Shown here: positions 1 through 11,040 of the stretch, in pieces | Numbering within the stretch: the stretch's first letter is position 1 | How the letters are laid out: the number at the start of each line of letters is the position of its first letter | From: Lycorma delicatula | Taxonomy: Eukaryota > Arthropoda > Insecta > Hemiptera > Fulgoridae | Reading direction: 5' to 3' | NCBI RefSeq assembly: GCF_047948215.1 | Contig: NC_134461.1 | Location: forward strand, 89,214,245 to 89,278,244 | DNA: 64,000 nt | Made by a program: the position numbers and the translations under genes | Notes under the pieces: model-generated | Told to the model about the DNA's origin: nothing | Databases searched by the model: none | What the model saw: the letters and a program-made list of their open reading frames with translations, nothing else

Positions 1-946
1 CTTCGATCGCCTTAATTAATAGTTTTTTATCGAGTCATTTTTCACTTTGAAATATTTTAAGATATGAATTTAATTTTTCTAGAAAAATATTTTAAAGTCC
101 ATCATAATTTTCTTCTCTTATGTTTTCCTCAGTACTTTCATAAACAAAATATATTATGTCAAATGCAGGATATTTAGCTTATATCTTGGTGATTGAAGAT
201 CAATAGGTATAACGTGAACTGTCTAAATATCACCGTGCATTAAATTAACCTTCTTCAGGTTTAAACATTTCTACAGAAATATCCTGTAATTTTTTCCTGT
301 ATTTCAGTACCGATTCAGCATATTTTTTTTATATCGGGCTGATTCTCACAATCATCAGCAGCGGATTTAATAGACATTTCTAGAAATTCTTTCATTTCTT
401 CTCGAAAAACGTTTTCTTTTTCTACTCCTTTTATCAATTCAGGTTCCACATCATATAACCTTACTGAAGCTGTGTGGAATTTAGCCAAAGCTGATGAAGT
501 CAAAATTTAATTGTTTTATTTTATCACCTAATACGTAACTTTTCGCTGTTAAATATTCCAAAATATTTTCTCAAAAGTATCTTTTTTTGTTGATAAAACG
601 AATTTGCTGATAGATTTTCTTATTTGTGACCAAACGGGTTTAAATTTCGGTATTAGCTTACTGTAAATCATAAATTCAGTTTTGTATAACCCAACATTTG
701 AAATTAACTCCTGCAATCCACCCTAAAATCTGGTGATTTAATAATTAATGAGATAATATTTAAATCGTTTTCATCTTTTATTTTGTAGTTTATTTTCATT
801 TTGAATATCAAGCAATTATAGTTATTACCTTTAGCTACCGGCATATTTATTTTCATTGAAATAATATTTGACGTACTTTTATCATGCTGTAATGCAGTTT
901 TTATGTAATCTTTTGTTAACAAAGTCGGTCTCATTCCTCCATCCAT
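1..946 (-). pseudogene. Decayed ecdysteroid-kinase-like (EcKL/CHK kinase-like) gene, runs off left edge
   Basis: Remnant of a small-molecule kinase related to the two intact EcKL genes in this window. The N-terminal piece (946-704) aligns with the start of the 407-codon gene: MDGGMRPTLLTKDYIKTALQ, then a shared AKGNNY motif. About 690-640 in another frame gives KTEFMIYSKLIP, matching the KEVMIYKEFLPEL region. The piece at 503-315 (LAKFHTASVRLYDVEPELI) matches the helix before the catalytic loop. Further left, MHGDI and KYPAFDIIYFVYES correspond to the HGD catalytic loop and the SSPAVDLLFFMYGS segment, with stops and frame changes between them. The segment that should carry the EDLS...FDHC motif is missing near 505-560, so this is a true pseudogene. 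RC of 951-965 reads as a pyrimidine tract ending TTCTAG, so the acceptor lies about 7 bases before the ATG, as in the intact paralogues. Confidence 0.88.
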
Positions 947-1304
947 TTTCTTCCTAGAATAAAAAAATAATTTAATGTTAAAAAAATGGATAAATTTTTT
1001 ATTATTTATTTTATACTAAAATGCAATATACTCGTACATATATATTTAATATATAAATATTGAACGAATAAAAATGTGTAAGATACATAAATGTATATAG
1101 TAAATATTGTATATATTGTAGTATATTCTATGGATTAGCTACGAGTGATGAAAAAAATATGTTTTAATTTATTTTGTATGTTTGAAATTAAAAAAAAAAA
1201 CAATTTACTGATGTTTTAAAAATATGTATTCATTATTAATAATATTACTAATTAATATTATTATTTATTAATACGTATCAGTGATGAAATTCTTTTTTCT
1301 TTCT
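947..1304. other. AT-rich gap, probable intron of the decayed EcKL gene
   Basis: Very AT-rich sequence with no supportable ORF. By analogy with the intact paralogues, it starts the intron upstream of the coding exon, because a splice acceptor lies at 954-955 on the minus strand. I see no element boundary before the SINE that follows. Confidence 0.4.
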
Positions 1305-1581
1305 TTTTCCTGTTTAGCGTCCGGGAATTACTGTACAGGTACTATTTCAGAGGATATGTACGAGTGTAAGTGAAGTGTAATCTTGTAAAGTCTCAGTTCG
1401 ACCATTCCTGAGATGTGTGGTTAATTGAAACCAAACCACCAAAGAACACCAATATCCACGATCTAGTATTCAAATCCGTATAGAAATAACTGCCTTTATT
1501 AGGACTTGAACGCTGGAACTCACGACTTCCAAATCAGCTGATTTGGGAAGACGCGTTCACCACAAGACCAACCCGGTGGAT
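1305..1581 (-). repeat. SINE family A copy (tRNA-headed)
   Basis: Minus-strand copy of a SINE of about 280 bp found several times here. Read in the sense direction, the right end is a tRNA-like head (ACCGGGTTGGTCT...GTGGT as A box, then GTTCAAGTCCTA as B box). The centre holds a GGTTGGTTTCAATTAACCAC block and the left end the tail CCTCTGAAATAGTACCTG...CCCGGACGCTAAACAGG followed by an A-rich run. It aligns along its whole length with 2879-3169 (opposite strand) and 33803-34084 (same strand). No clear target-site duplication is visible. Confidence 0.8.
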
Positions 1582-2180
1582 TAATTTCACCCTCCCTGGG
1601 CGATATTTTATTTATTTAAAAAAAAATAAAAATACCACATTAGCGTTTATAGTAGGAACTTATTAGTGGTTTTTTTCTACATATCACATTTAAGATGCAT
1701 TTTTGGAAAAATAATGAATGAAGACGTAATATTTTAATCATAGCTCTCAGAATTTAATATTTTTAAATTTCAGATATTAGTTCTTGGTTTATCTAATTTG
1801 CTACAAGTTAGTGAAGGTTTACAAAATGAGATTGAAATGCTGCCATAACTTGCTTCAGAAAAAAATATCGAGTAAAACTACGCAAACGCAAGTAAATGAA
1901 ATTGGTATTAAGACTGATATTGGCTGGCAGAACTATTATGGAAAGATTATAAAAAAAAAGAAAAACCCCTTATCGGAAGATTTATCAAAGTTAAATTATA
2001 TCACATTGATATAATTTCTCATGTTTACAGAAAAGAAACATATGAAATAATGTTAACTATATACTACTATACATCAATAAAGTATATTTGCAAAACAATA
2101 CACTGTATTATATAGCAGTTACAGTTTTGGTAGCAAGTCCAGCCACTTTAGGTCCTTCGAGGCTTTCTTCTTTGAGTGAG
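1582..2180. other. AT-rich gap without a recognisable gene
   Basis: A 76-codon open frame (1784-2014) has low-complexity, Lys-rich content and no recognisable motif, so I do not call it. Nothing else is supportable. Confidence 0.4.
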
Positions 2181-2183
2181 TAA

Positions 2184-2206
2184 AGTAGTAGTAGTAGTAG
2201 TAGCAG
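2184..2206. repeat. (GTA)n trinucleotide microsatellite
   Basis: Six to seven GTA units in a row, ending in GCAG. Confidence 0.85.
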
Positions 2207-2286
2207 TATTCCTTTAACAAAGCCTTATTCTTGGAATTCTACCACTCTTTATCATCATCCGTCCGTAAATGTTTCATTTTCTACTT

Positions 2287-2695
2287 TTGACTTCCTTGTA
2301 GAAGTAAAGGAAGTATTGTGTTGGCGAAAGATTTTGATTTTTAGATTTCAATGGAAATATCCATTTTGTCCATCCCTGAGTCCATTTTGACTAGTCTGTT
2401 CGTACGTACGATGTTGAAATTTTTTATTTAGGACTGTTGTAACATCTAGTTGTGCACTTCCCCTTTTTGTTTGCAATCGACTGGACCAAAAGTGTCCAAA
2501 GAAGCCCAAAATTCAAGAAAAATGGATTTTGGGCATTAACAGCAGTAATAAGCCCTCATTGATAGCTTTTCAACATTGTATCATAGCTGGTACTTATTTT
2601 TATTGATTCCAGAGTTATAGCCAAATAAAATTTAAATAATGAAATATTTGGATCTTAGAAGGGGAAGGCACATCGTTTCGAATCAGACTTCATCT
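2287..2695 (+). repeat. Probable dispersed nonautonomous repeat of about 410 bp
   Basis: A block with more balanced composition than its flanks. It begins TTTGACTTCCTTGTAGAAG and ends GGGGAAGGCACATCGTTTCG with a tail CAGACTTCATC. It has no ORF. Palindromic CGTACGTACG lies in its first third, and AAGCCCAAAATTC is followed by an inverted-looking GAAAAATGGATTTTGGGC. It resembles a repeat type I associate with hemipteran genomes, but that is memory only, and there is no second full copy in the window. Class unassigned. Confidence 0.45.
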
Positions 2696-2864
2696 TCTTT
2701 TATTTTTTTTAAATTTAAATATATTGATTTATTGATAATTATTAAATCGTGTTGGTAAATAACTTTTACATTAAATAATCATTCAACAATAACAATAAAA
2801 AAAATGTATGAAAAAAATCAAATTTAGTAAAGCAACCTTCTAAGAATATCTTGAAAGTGTGTAG

Positions 2865-3183
2865 GTACATATGATTAACCCGCCGGATTAGTCTATTGGT
2901 TTACGCGTCTTCAAAAATCAGCTGATTTCAAAGTCAAGAGTTCCAACATTCAGATCCTAGTAAAGGCAGTTACTTTCATACCAATTTGAATACTATATCG
3001 TGGATACCGTTGTTCTTTAGTGGTTGGGTTTCAATTAAACACACATCTCAGGTATGGTCGAACTGAGTATGTACAAGACTACACTTCATTCACACTCATA
3101 CATATCATCCTCATTCATCCTCTGAAGAATTATCTAAACGGTAGTTACCGGAGGCTAAACAGGAAAAAAGTACTTATGATTAA
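2865..3183 (+). repeat. SINE family A copy with target-site duplication
   Basis: Sense copy, 2879-3169. The tRNA-like head starts CCCGCCGGATTAGTCTATTG, followed by a B-box-like stretch at about 2940-2955. The body has GTGGATACCGTTGTTCTTTAG and the tail CATCCTCTGAAGAATTATC...GGTAGTTACCGGAGGCTAAACAGG then A6. It is flanked by a near-identical 14-bp direct repeat, GTACATATGATTAA (2865-2878) and GTACTTATGATTAA (3170-3183). This is the signature of LINE-assisted insertion and fixes the element's ends. Confidence 0.9.
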
Positions 3184-4270
3184 GTCATTATTTTCAACTA
3201 TCATGTTTACATAATAGAACGTGTGAAATAATTTGACTAACCATATGAAGTAATGATAAATAACTATTAATAGTTATTTACTATTAGTAAATAACTGTTT
3301 ACTGATAGTGGACTTTGCTATTGCCAGAACACGTTTACCATAGTTCAAACTTCATCAATTTCACTACTACATAAATTATAAACAAAAAATGTGTAAATAA
3401 ATAACCTATAACTTCTTTTGACAAATTTAATATAGTATATATTGAGAGATATCAACTATTATGATGGTCATTGTCTAAATTGATGTTTGTCATTATCTAT
3501 TTCCTCAGACAGTTTTTATGTGATTAAATATTATGTTATTATATTATTACATTATTAAATATTAGAGAACAAATAGCACATAAAAACTCCCGGCACAAAT
3601 AATAAAAAAATTGCGAAATTTTTCATGAAATCAGTTAAGTAGTTTTTGAGTTATTAGGGCACACACAAAACAAAGATTGTCTTTTATTTATATTGATAAA
3701 AAAGGGCTATTGTAAGTTTAATACATTGAGCTATATTAACATCTATTACAGTGGGTTAAAGTGGAATTAATATAGTGACACATATTCACTATAACAGACT
3801 TTTTTCCCCATAATAAGTGAGTAATCATGACTGCGAGTTATTAAGACAACAAATGAAAATTATTAAATAGATACACTATTCAATAGTTTTCTAATTTTCT
3901 AACCATTCAATTTATTTTCTGTTTTATTTATATCTTTTTTTATTATTTTATCATATATTTTATTTTTTCTCCATTTTAAAATTTTCTATTTTAGTTTTAT
4001 CTATTTTATTTTCAAACTATTCTTTATATTCTCTATTTTATTCATATATCTTTCATTTCATTTATTTTCTCCTATATTTTACTTTTATCTTTTATTTGTT
4101 AGCTATTTTATTTTCTATCTACTCTATTTATTTATTTTTATTTTTTGGCCTCATTGGTTCACTTAAGTCATTTATTCCGGTTTTTGATTGATTTCTTGCC
4201 AATTGGATTATTAAATTTTCTTTCTCAAAAATTGTTCTTTCTATTAGATCAAATGCGTGTGTCAAAGCAA
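3184..4270. other. AT-rich gap; pyrimidine-rich TTTATTTT tract
   Basis: No gene is visible. The part at about 3890-4170 is a striking T/C-rich tract of imperfect TTTATTTTCTATTTTA units on the plus strand, which looks like simple-sequence drift. It directly precedes the endonuclease fragment. Confidence 0.45.
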
Positions 4271-4271
4271 T

Positions 4272-4490
4272 TACTACATAAAAGAGGATGAAATTTTAAT
4301 AGTAGCTGGAGATTGGAATGCAAACATCGGAAAAGGTAAGAAAGGAAATATTGTGGGTGAATATGCATTGGGCAAAATGAATGAAAGAAGGGACCAACTT
4401 ATTGAGTTTTGCACAAAGTATAATTTAGTCAACATCCAGTTTAAAAATCAAATACTCCTAGCTCAAAATAATCTCTTATATTTTGATATG
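4272..4490 (+). pseudogene. Non-LTR retrotransposon APE-type endonuclease fragment
   Basis: Translation includes DEILIVAGDWNANIGKGK, then VGEYALGKMNERRDQLIEFC and NLVNIQFK. This is the GDxN-A core and following strand/helix of the exonuclease-endonuclease-phosphatase fold in RTE-type elements, often annotated in arthropods as craniofacial-development-protein-2-like. Only about 70 residues survive, with no ATG, no upstream YxPP region and no downstream SDH motif. It probably belongs to the same family as the reverse transcriptase at 29590-31150, but the two pieces do not overlap, so this is inference. Confidence 0.8.
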
Positions 4491-4494
4491 TGAT

Positions 4495-5480
4495 CATTAC
4501 AACCCCCCTTAAAGCATCATCGAAGAGCAATTAAAAAAACTGAAATGGAAAAGGTAAAGTTGTGATACATCACTTTATAGGCCATTAAAAAAGTTAGGTT
4601 TCTACACACAAAAAAAATTGAGGCTATCACAACCTAATCAAAATGGTGACCATTGAATATTTTTACAGTTATTTTTAAAAGTGGTCTTTAGTATCAAGTA
4701 TTTACCATACTTGATCAAGTACAGTGGCAAATTCTTATTCTAAAAATGAGATGTTTTGAGGTAGGAACAGTTATTTAGGAGGTAATGTAGATCACTATTG
4801 AAACTAACTGTAAAAATATGAAATTCTCGTACCACTATGGTTAAGTTGTTATCTGAATCTTTTTAAATAAAAATTGTTGATGTTCATTGCCCTTTAAAAT
4901 AGTCTATCATACCTTATCCTCTTTATTTAGTATTTTTGATTTGCCCCTTTATGGGGTCCCTCTGTTTGATTAGAATGTAGTAGACTCATGAGGAAAAATA
5001 GGCCACATACTAAATTTTATTTACCCATATTTAACTTCAGGAAAATTATTTATAGGTTGTCATAATTTAACTTAAACCAGTTAAATTAATTTTAGCTGGG
5101 TTTCCATCAACATATTCTTATAGATGCTGATATTAATAATAACATAATTGTGCTTTGATATTGATATTACATGTTTTTTTTACATTCAGGATTTAAGTTT
5201 AAGGACAATGATTAGTAATATGAAATAGACTTGATGTGATAAACTTTAGATTAATTATGTTTCGATAGGCTATATTTTAAAACTCATGTATTATTTATTA
5301 ACTTTGGCACTGGAGCTTTTATATTGTTCTAGGGTATATATATATTTTGCTAAATTATTGAGAAAATTTTTAAGGTAAAACACAACGAATTCAAAACAGA
5401 ATAATAAAACAAATTCCTAAAGATATATTTTAATTGAAATAGTAATTCTGCATTTAGCCACAGCGTAGCGTCTTTTTTTC
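4495..5480. other. AT-rich gap without a recognisable gene
   Basis: No ORF with recognisable sequence and no copy of another repeat in the window. Confidence 0.4.
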
Positions 5481-5485
5481 TTCAT

Positions 5486-5641
5486 TTTTTTTAACCTCCG
5501 GGACCACCGTTAGGTATTGCTTCAGAGGATGAGATGAATGATTTGTATCATGCGTGAAAATGCCATGCCTGACCGGGATTCGAACCCGCGAACTCCGGAT
5601 GAAAGACCGAGACCCTACCACTCGCGCCACGGAGGCCGGCA
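5486..5641 (-). repeat. SINE family B copy
   Basis: Read on the minus strand it begins GCCGGCCTCCGTGGCGCGAG (tRNA-like A box) and carries GGTTCGAATCCCGGTCAGGC (B box), then GCATTTTCACGCATGATAC. It ends with the tail CATCCTCTGAAGCAATACC...GGTCCCGGAGGTTAAAAAAAA. The head differs from SINE family A, but the last ~50 bases are clearly the same tail. The intact B box makes it tRNA-gene-like, yet no closing acceptor stem follows, so it is a SINE head rather than a tRNA gene. Confidence 0.85.
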
Positions 5642-5877
5642 GTGTATTAATTGTTGTCAAATATTTGTAACCTTTGCGCGATCTGTTGTTTGTAGCTGAA
5701 CTATAATATTAATCGTGCTCTCTAACGGATGCTTGTTGAACTGTGGCAAATATTGTACTACGTATAGTAAGCAAACTTTTAGTTGTACCACCTACCCAAA
5801 AATGATACTAGGTAGCAGCATATACAATTATTTTCTAATATGAATGCGAATATGTTTGATAATTTCTGTTTATTATT

Positions 5878-6040
5878 TTTTTTTTTTTAGCTTCCGAGAC
5901 ACCCTTAGTATTGTTTCATAGAATGAGATGAAATGGTAATTTTGTAACGTGTGAAAATGCCATGCCTGACTGGGATTCGAACCCGGGAACTCCGGATGAA
6001 ATGCTGAGACGCTACCACTCGCGCCAGGGTGGCCGACACA
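5878..6040 (-). repeat. SINE family B copy
   Basis: Second minus-strand copy 240 bp from the previous one: CCACCCTGGCGCGAGTGGTAG head, GGTTCGAATCCCAGTCAGGC B box, CATTTCATCTCATTCTATGA tail region and a T15 run (poly-A of the element) at the left end. More diverged in the tail than the copy at 5486. Confidence 0.85.
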
Positions 6041-6056
6041 ATATTTTTAACTAGTG

Positions 6057-6330
6057 AACAGTAACGAACCCTCCACCTCCCAATGAGATGAGGATGATAT
6101 ATATAACATGTAATTGAGGTGTAGTCTTGTACAGACTTAGGTCGACCATTTCTGAGACGTGTGATTAATTTAAACCCGATCACCAAAACACACCGGTATC
6201 CACTGTGTAGTATTGAAATTCGTATAAAATTAATTAGCTTTTTCTAGGATTTGAACCTCAAACTTCAACTTCGAAAATCATCTGTTAAACAACCGATTTT
6301 CGACGACGAGTTAACCGCTACACCTACGTT
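6057..6330 (-). repeat. Diverged SINE family A copy
   Basis: Minus-strand match to family A: the centre CCGGTATCCACTGTGTAGTA, GACCATTTCTGAGACGTGTG and the head region GATTTGAACCTCAAACTTC are recognisable, with several small indels. The left end (CCTCCACCTCCCAATGAG) has lost the consensus tail. It abuts the family B copy at 5878-6040. Confidence 0.72.
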
Positions 6331-6439
6331 CAGTTTAATATTTAATAAAATTTAATTTCTTAATGGGTATTTAATTTATAAACATTATGAATATATTTTT
6401 CATGTAAATATAGAAGTAGAGAATGAAAGTTTATTGCGT

Positions 6440-6505
6440 ATGAAAAATTCCTTGACCGAGACTCGAACCCGGGACATTCCGAGAGAAGCGGTGGAGTAAT
6501 GATGA
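6440..6505 (-). repeat. Truncated SINE family B-like head
   Basis: Minus strand reads CTTCTCTCGGAATGTCCCGG then GTTCGAGTCTCGGTCAAGG, a B-box-bearing head like family B followed by a degraded body. No tail is visible. Confidence 0.55.
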
Positions 6506-7742
6506 TATTTATGTATTTAAAAAAAAAAGTAAGAGACTGTAAAAAATAAAACACTCGTTAGAAATTATCAGTTGAAGAAAGGATCATTGAGTAAAGTAAT
6601 TCCCTAGCTATTTTAAAGATTCGCTTAGCGTTTATAGATTCATAACACTTCATTCTTCAGATTAATAAAATCCTCCATAAAAGGACTGCGAGCATTTACC
6701 TAAAAAATGTAGTTGGCAATCGAATTATATATCAGTTTCATCAAAGCTACTTTAAACTTTTAAAATAGCGTTGATTGTATTACTAATTGTTTTACTTACT
6801 TAGCTGTACCAAACGAAGACGTATTTTTCAACTGCTTAGCAATTTTTTCATAATCAAGATTTTATCAGCTGAGATATTTAGTATTACTCCATTTACTAAT
6901 TATTATCTGATTGGTTTAAAAAACTGCAATCAGAATTTAAAAAAAGATTGTTTAATAATAAGATTGTTTCAAATTCTAAATTCTTTACTTTTTAACCCCC
7001 TTCAGTATTGTTTTACTAAAATGTATCCTCAACAAGAAAATCGCAAATGTTGGAAAAGAAACTCCCGATTTAAATTCCAAATAAGATTCAATGAAAATTG
7101 TAAAAATTCTGTTTGCTTTAATTTTCATCGATTAGAAACTCTGGTAAAATCCATCCTCAGCTAATAAGTAGCAAAAATTAATTTTTCGTAATGGTCGAAA
7201 AATTTGTCAGATATTTGTTGGGAAATTTAAAAGTAAAGTTCCATGGAAATTTCTTTCATACGTTAATACTTCTAATTTTATTTCATCCTGAGCGAGTAAA
7301 TTAAAAGTTTTTTTCTAAAAGGAAGGTTGTGTTTTTTTAACTGTATTCTGGAACCGAATAAATGCCAAAAATTCATTTCTCGTAGAGAGTTCGCTAATAA
7401 ATATTTTAATTATATAAGTGATTGGTAAGTAAGATTTATATCTTATACATTGCTTTGATAAAACAGATTTCATCATGCGCAGACTCTTAATACAAACGGA
7501 AAAAATATTTAAATTGAGATGCTGGATTAACATTATAACTTGTACTTTTAAAAATAATATGTTTTTTCTTCCAATTTTATAAAAAAAAATCAAGAAATTA
7601 TGAAATTAAAATACTTCTTTTAAAACGAAAATTTATAAATATATAGATGTTTATAAATATAGAGAAGAAAAAACGTAGTCAAAATTTATTTTCTTCGCGG
7701 TATTCTTTTATCTTCGTTTAACTGTAATATTCTTTAAAGTTA
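6506..7742. other. AT-rich gap; no supportable gene
   Basis: Open frames of 125 codons (6787-7164, plus) and 92 codons (7315-7593, minus) occur but are low-complexity with no domain I recognise. I treat them as chance frames. Confidence 0.4.
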
Positions 7743-8120
7743 TTAGACATTGACTGGTTTGATGCCAATCTCCATTACATTCTGTTCATTCCTAATCTTT
7801 TATCGTCAACACATTTATTACATCCTACTTTATCAACTATTCGTTTTATATATTACAAAATTTATCGCTTTTCTACATATTTCTCAAATTGGTCCACCAA
7901 TCTAGATCGTCTCTTTAAGAGATTCAGACCCAAATTTCTCCTTTCCTATTCGTTTTAAGATCTCTTCATTTCAAATTTGACTGATCCACCTAATTTTGAA
8001 TATTCTCTTGTAATATTAAGTTTCAAAGAATTCAGTTATTTTCCTCTCTGGTTTTCCTATTTTTCATGTTTTGTTTTATGAAGTGCTGCACTCTTAAGAA
8101 AACATTTTTAATGATATCAT
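7743..8120 (-). pseudogene. Eroded 3' end of an RTE-like non-LTR retrotransposon
   Basis: The left edge, TTGACTGGTTTGATGCCAATC, is the reverse complement of the 3' end found intact at 31100-31140 and 63250-63290 (…CATCAAACCAGTCAAATGACTGAAG). Rightward (upstream in the element), the order of motifs such as GATTCAGACC, TGACTGATCCACC and CATGTTTTGTTTTATGAAG follows the RT C-terminal region of that family, at low identity. There is no open frame. Old copy. Confidence 0.6.
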
Positions 8121-8314
8121 TCTTATAATTAAAGAAAAAAATTGACACCGCAAGGTTTCTTTTCTACGTAATAAGCTTGCTTATGCCGATCTATATTCGA
8201 TGTACACGTTACTTCGTTCATCCTTTGAAGTTTTAATTGGATGTAATTTAACTATCTACATGATAAAATTCTGCAACTTGTATTACATTGTGTTCCGGTT
8301 CCTCTTAATACATC
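8121..8314. other. Short AT-rich spacer
   Basis: Nothing recognisable. Confidence 0.35.
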
Positions 8315-9190
8315 AGGTGATTCATAAAATTTCAGGACCTGTTCTGCTGGTGAAAATAAAGAAGAGAATTCGAACAAACTTAGGTTCGGAAACGCTTCGT
8401 TACCGAATGTCAAATGGCGAAAAGTGTCGCTATGATTTCTATGCCTTCTTTCAAATTAAGCGAAACTTTAATACTTTGAAACCAAATGAAGGTGTAAATT
8501 TAGTGGTTCCATATAAAATTTAACCTGAAAACTGAAAAAAAGTATATGTGCCAGAACTGTAATTTTAGTAGTTTTCGAAAAATTTGGGTATTAGGGTCGA
8601 AAAACTCACTATTTTATGTTCGGCGTAAAATAACTTTGTTATTCTCTGTTTAGTAATACTGAAAATTTTGTTTCGTTTAATACCGACTTAAAATCGCCAC
8701 ATTTTCATATGATTCTTTTAAATAAACTTTGAAATCCTAAAGTTTGTATTTAGTTTCTGTGCATTTTATTCAAAACATTTTACTCATCAATTCTCTAAGA
8801 AGTTTTTTTTAAAACGTTTATGTGTTTATTAACCAGTTAACAAACTTATTTTACGTCACACACATAATAGTGTGTTTTATACTCCATCTTTTACCATCTA
8901 TGTTTGTCTTCTCCCATTTATGATTTAATTTTTTTTTTTTTTTTTACTTAGATTTCATATAAAACTATAAAATTTAACCCTTAATTTGGGTTACAGTCTG
9001 AATTAATTTTACTGAAGGTGCAAAAATCAGGGATAAACCTTCGCCAAACGACATTCGCTAACGAAGCAGTTTCGAACCTATGTTTTTATGAACTTTCTTC
9101 TTTATTTTCACCATTAGAACGTGTCCTGTCAGTTTGTTACTCGTACATTCTTCGTGAATTACTCTGTATAATTTATTCATTCTACAGAAG
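8315..9190. repeat. Foldback-like element with ~120-bp inverted arms
   Basis: The left arm (about 8315-8430) contains GTTCTGCTGGTGAAAATAAA, then GGTTCGGAAACGCTTCGTTA and CGAATGTCAAATGGCGAAAA. The reverse complement of about 9015-9180 contains GTTCTAATGGTGAAAATAAA, GGTTCGAAACTGCTTCGTTA and CGAATGTCGTTTGGCGAAGG. The arms are therefore one sequence in opposite orientations, separated by about 590 bp of AT-rich DNA. Both arms translate to a similar VKIKKK..GS.TLR peptide in short ORFs, which explains the apparent ORF similarity. Either a foldback/MITE-type DNA element or two opposite copies of one repeat. Confidence 0.6.
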
Positions 9191-9460
9191 GATTCTAGAG
9201 GAAAGGGAAATAATTTGGGAACTGATTGTAAAGCTTGAAATAAGGAAAAAGATTCATACAAACATGTCTGAAATTTTTTTAATTAAAATATACCTAAGCA
9301 AAAAAAATCTTTTATAATGGATTTTTTACTACTGTAATTTTTATTTCATTTATCCAACTTACGTGATAACAATCACGTAAAAATATGGTTTTAAAAATAA
9401 ATGGATAATTACGGGTTATTTATTATGTATTTATTTTATTTTAAGTGATTCTTAAAGTTC

Positions 9461-9500
9461 TAGGTTCGAATTCCAGTCAGAGTTGGCATTTATTTTACAT
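9461..9500 (+). repeat. Short SINE B-box-like remnant
   Basis: CTAGGTTCGAATTCCAGTCA followed by GAGTTGGCATTTA matches the B-box and post-head portion of SINE family B; the rest is absent. Confidence 0.45.
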
Positions 9501-9844
9501 AATACAAAAATAATTTTTTATCCCTGAAAAAAAAAACAGGTTTGGTCAGCTATAATTGGACGTAAAAATAGTTTCGGAGATCCAAAAACGAAATTAATTA
9601 TTTTGTAAGGAATGCTGTTTACCAACGTCTTGTACATTTTTTAAAATCAAATGTAATAACTGTATAATTTTTTATTCGTACTTTAAATATTATTTTTACG
9701 TAAGTGTAACAAAAATGAGGATAGAAGATTAAGGAGAGAAGGATTGAAATCGATCGAATAATGTCGTGGTGAGATGAACATTTTTAATTCGCAGGTATTA
9801 CTTCACTTTTTCGTACGAACAGTAAAGGATAAATAACTGAAAGT

Positions 9845-10060
9845 GTTGCCTAGTAGTATTTGCTAAAAGGGTTCATTGACCGGCCTTTACACAGTTCGCT
9901 GGCAGACTCATTCATTGCTGTATTCTCCCATTAACCTCAAGACATTGAACTCCCTTCTGCGACCCACTACAATAACATATTAAACTTGCAATTACTACAC
10001 CTTTACTATACTTACAAAGGTCAATGAACCTTACTCGTGAGATGTTTTAACAAAAAATAC
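9845..10060. promoter_or_regulatory. Dispersed ~215-bp repeat R (copy 1) with EcR/USP-type IR-1 motifs
   Basis: Shares with 24560-24800, in the same orientation, the blocks ACACAGTTC, ACCTCAAGACATTGAA and a TACAAAG-palindrome segment, amid substantial divergence. It carries AGGTCA-A-TGAACC at 10018-10030, a perfect match to the IR-1 consensus RGKTCANTGAMCY bound by ecdysone receptor/USP. It also carries GGTTCA-T-TGACCG at 9870-9882 (one mismatch). A further one-mismatch site lies outside at 10183-10195. It sits about 9 kb upstream, in gene orientation, of the decayed EcKL gene. Function is inference. Confidence 0.5.
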
Positions 10061-11040
10061 CTCGTATTTATCAAACATTGTTTAATTAAAATATACACAC
10101 TTTCTTGATAGCATTCTCTTATCTTTTTTTTTATGAACTCATAATTTGTATTTATTTTCATCCTTTTGTGAATTTATTTTTAATGTCAATGACCTCTCAC
10201 TATATAATTTCACATTGAGACTCTGACATAATAAATGTTTTCACCTTTCGTTTTTATATCATTCATTCCCTATGGCAGTGGTTACTCGATATTTTAATTT
10301 TGCATGTATTTATATACGTAAAATTAAATTTAATATGTAAAATAAACTGAAAAAAATTTGTAATAAAATAATTTACTATCGTAAACTTTTTTGTTCGGAA
10401 ATTTTAGTTATGCTTAATTATTAAGATAATGAAATCTTACATGAGAAGCTTGGCAGAGAGTTAAGCTTATAATGAAAGAGGTATAAAAAGGGTGTTATTG
10501 CTGTTATCTGAGTAAATTTTGATTTTTAGCAAAAAGATTTCTTAAAACCTTATTAAAAACCTATAAAATTCCTTGGAATTCTTTTATAGCTACGCACGAT
10601 AAATATGTGATAATCTACATATGTAAAACAACATGGCATGTTGTTAAGGGTCATAAAACTACTCACCAAAAACTACTGAAAATAAATTTATGAACATTTT
10701 TATACATGTTCTTCTTCCGTTGTAAGTGCAAACTAGGGAAAGGATTTTTTGAAATCCCGAGTTTTAGTGGTTAAATTGGAGTAATAATTCAATCTTTTTT
10801 TAAGTTCTTACTACAAATGAAGATTTCCAATAATATCTGAAAACATATTTCTAGATTTTTTAAAATTCTACTTTTAAAGGAGTGAAGAAAGGTAAAACTT
10901 TCAACAATGATTGTAAATTTTCTTTATTTTCGACTACATTAAACGAAATATTCACTCGATTTGGGTTTACAAATACTCTTCTGATAAATATTTAAAAATC
11001 ATTTTCAGGTTTTTTGTGTTTCGATTTTTTAAGGTTTGTG
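10061..11040. other. AT-rich gap without a recognisable gene
   Basis: No ORF of note; one near-IR-1 motif at 10183-10195. Confidence 0.35.

Noticed and set aside
6787..7164. 125-codon ORF as a host gene
   Set aside because: Low-complexity Phe/Asn/Lys-rich translation, no motif, no splice or start context; an expected chance frame.
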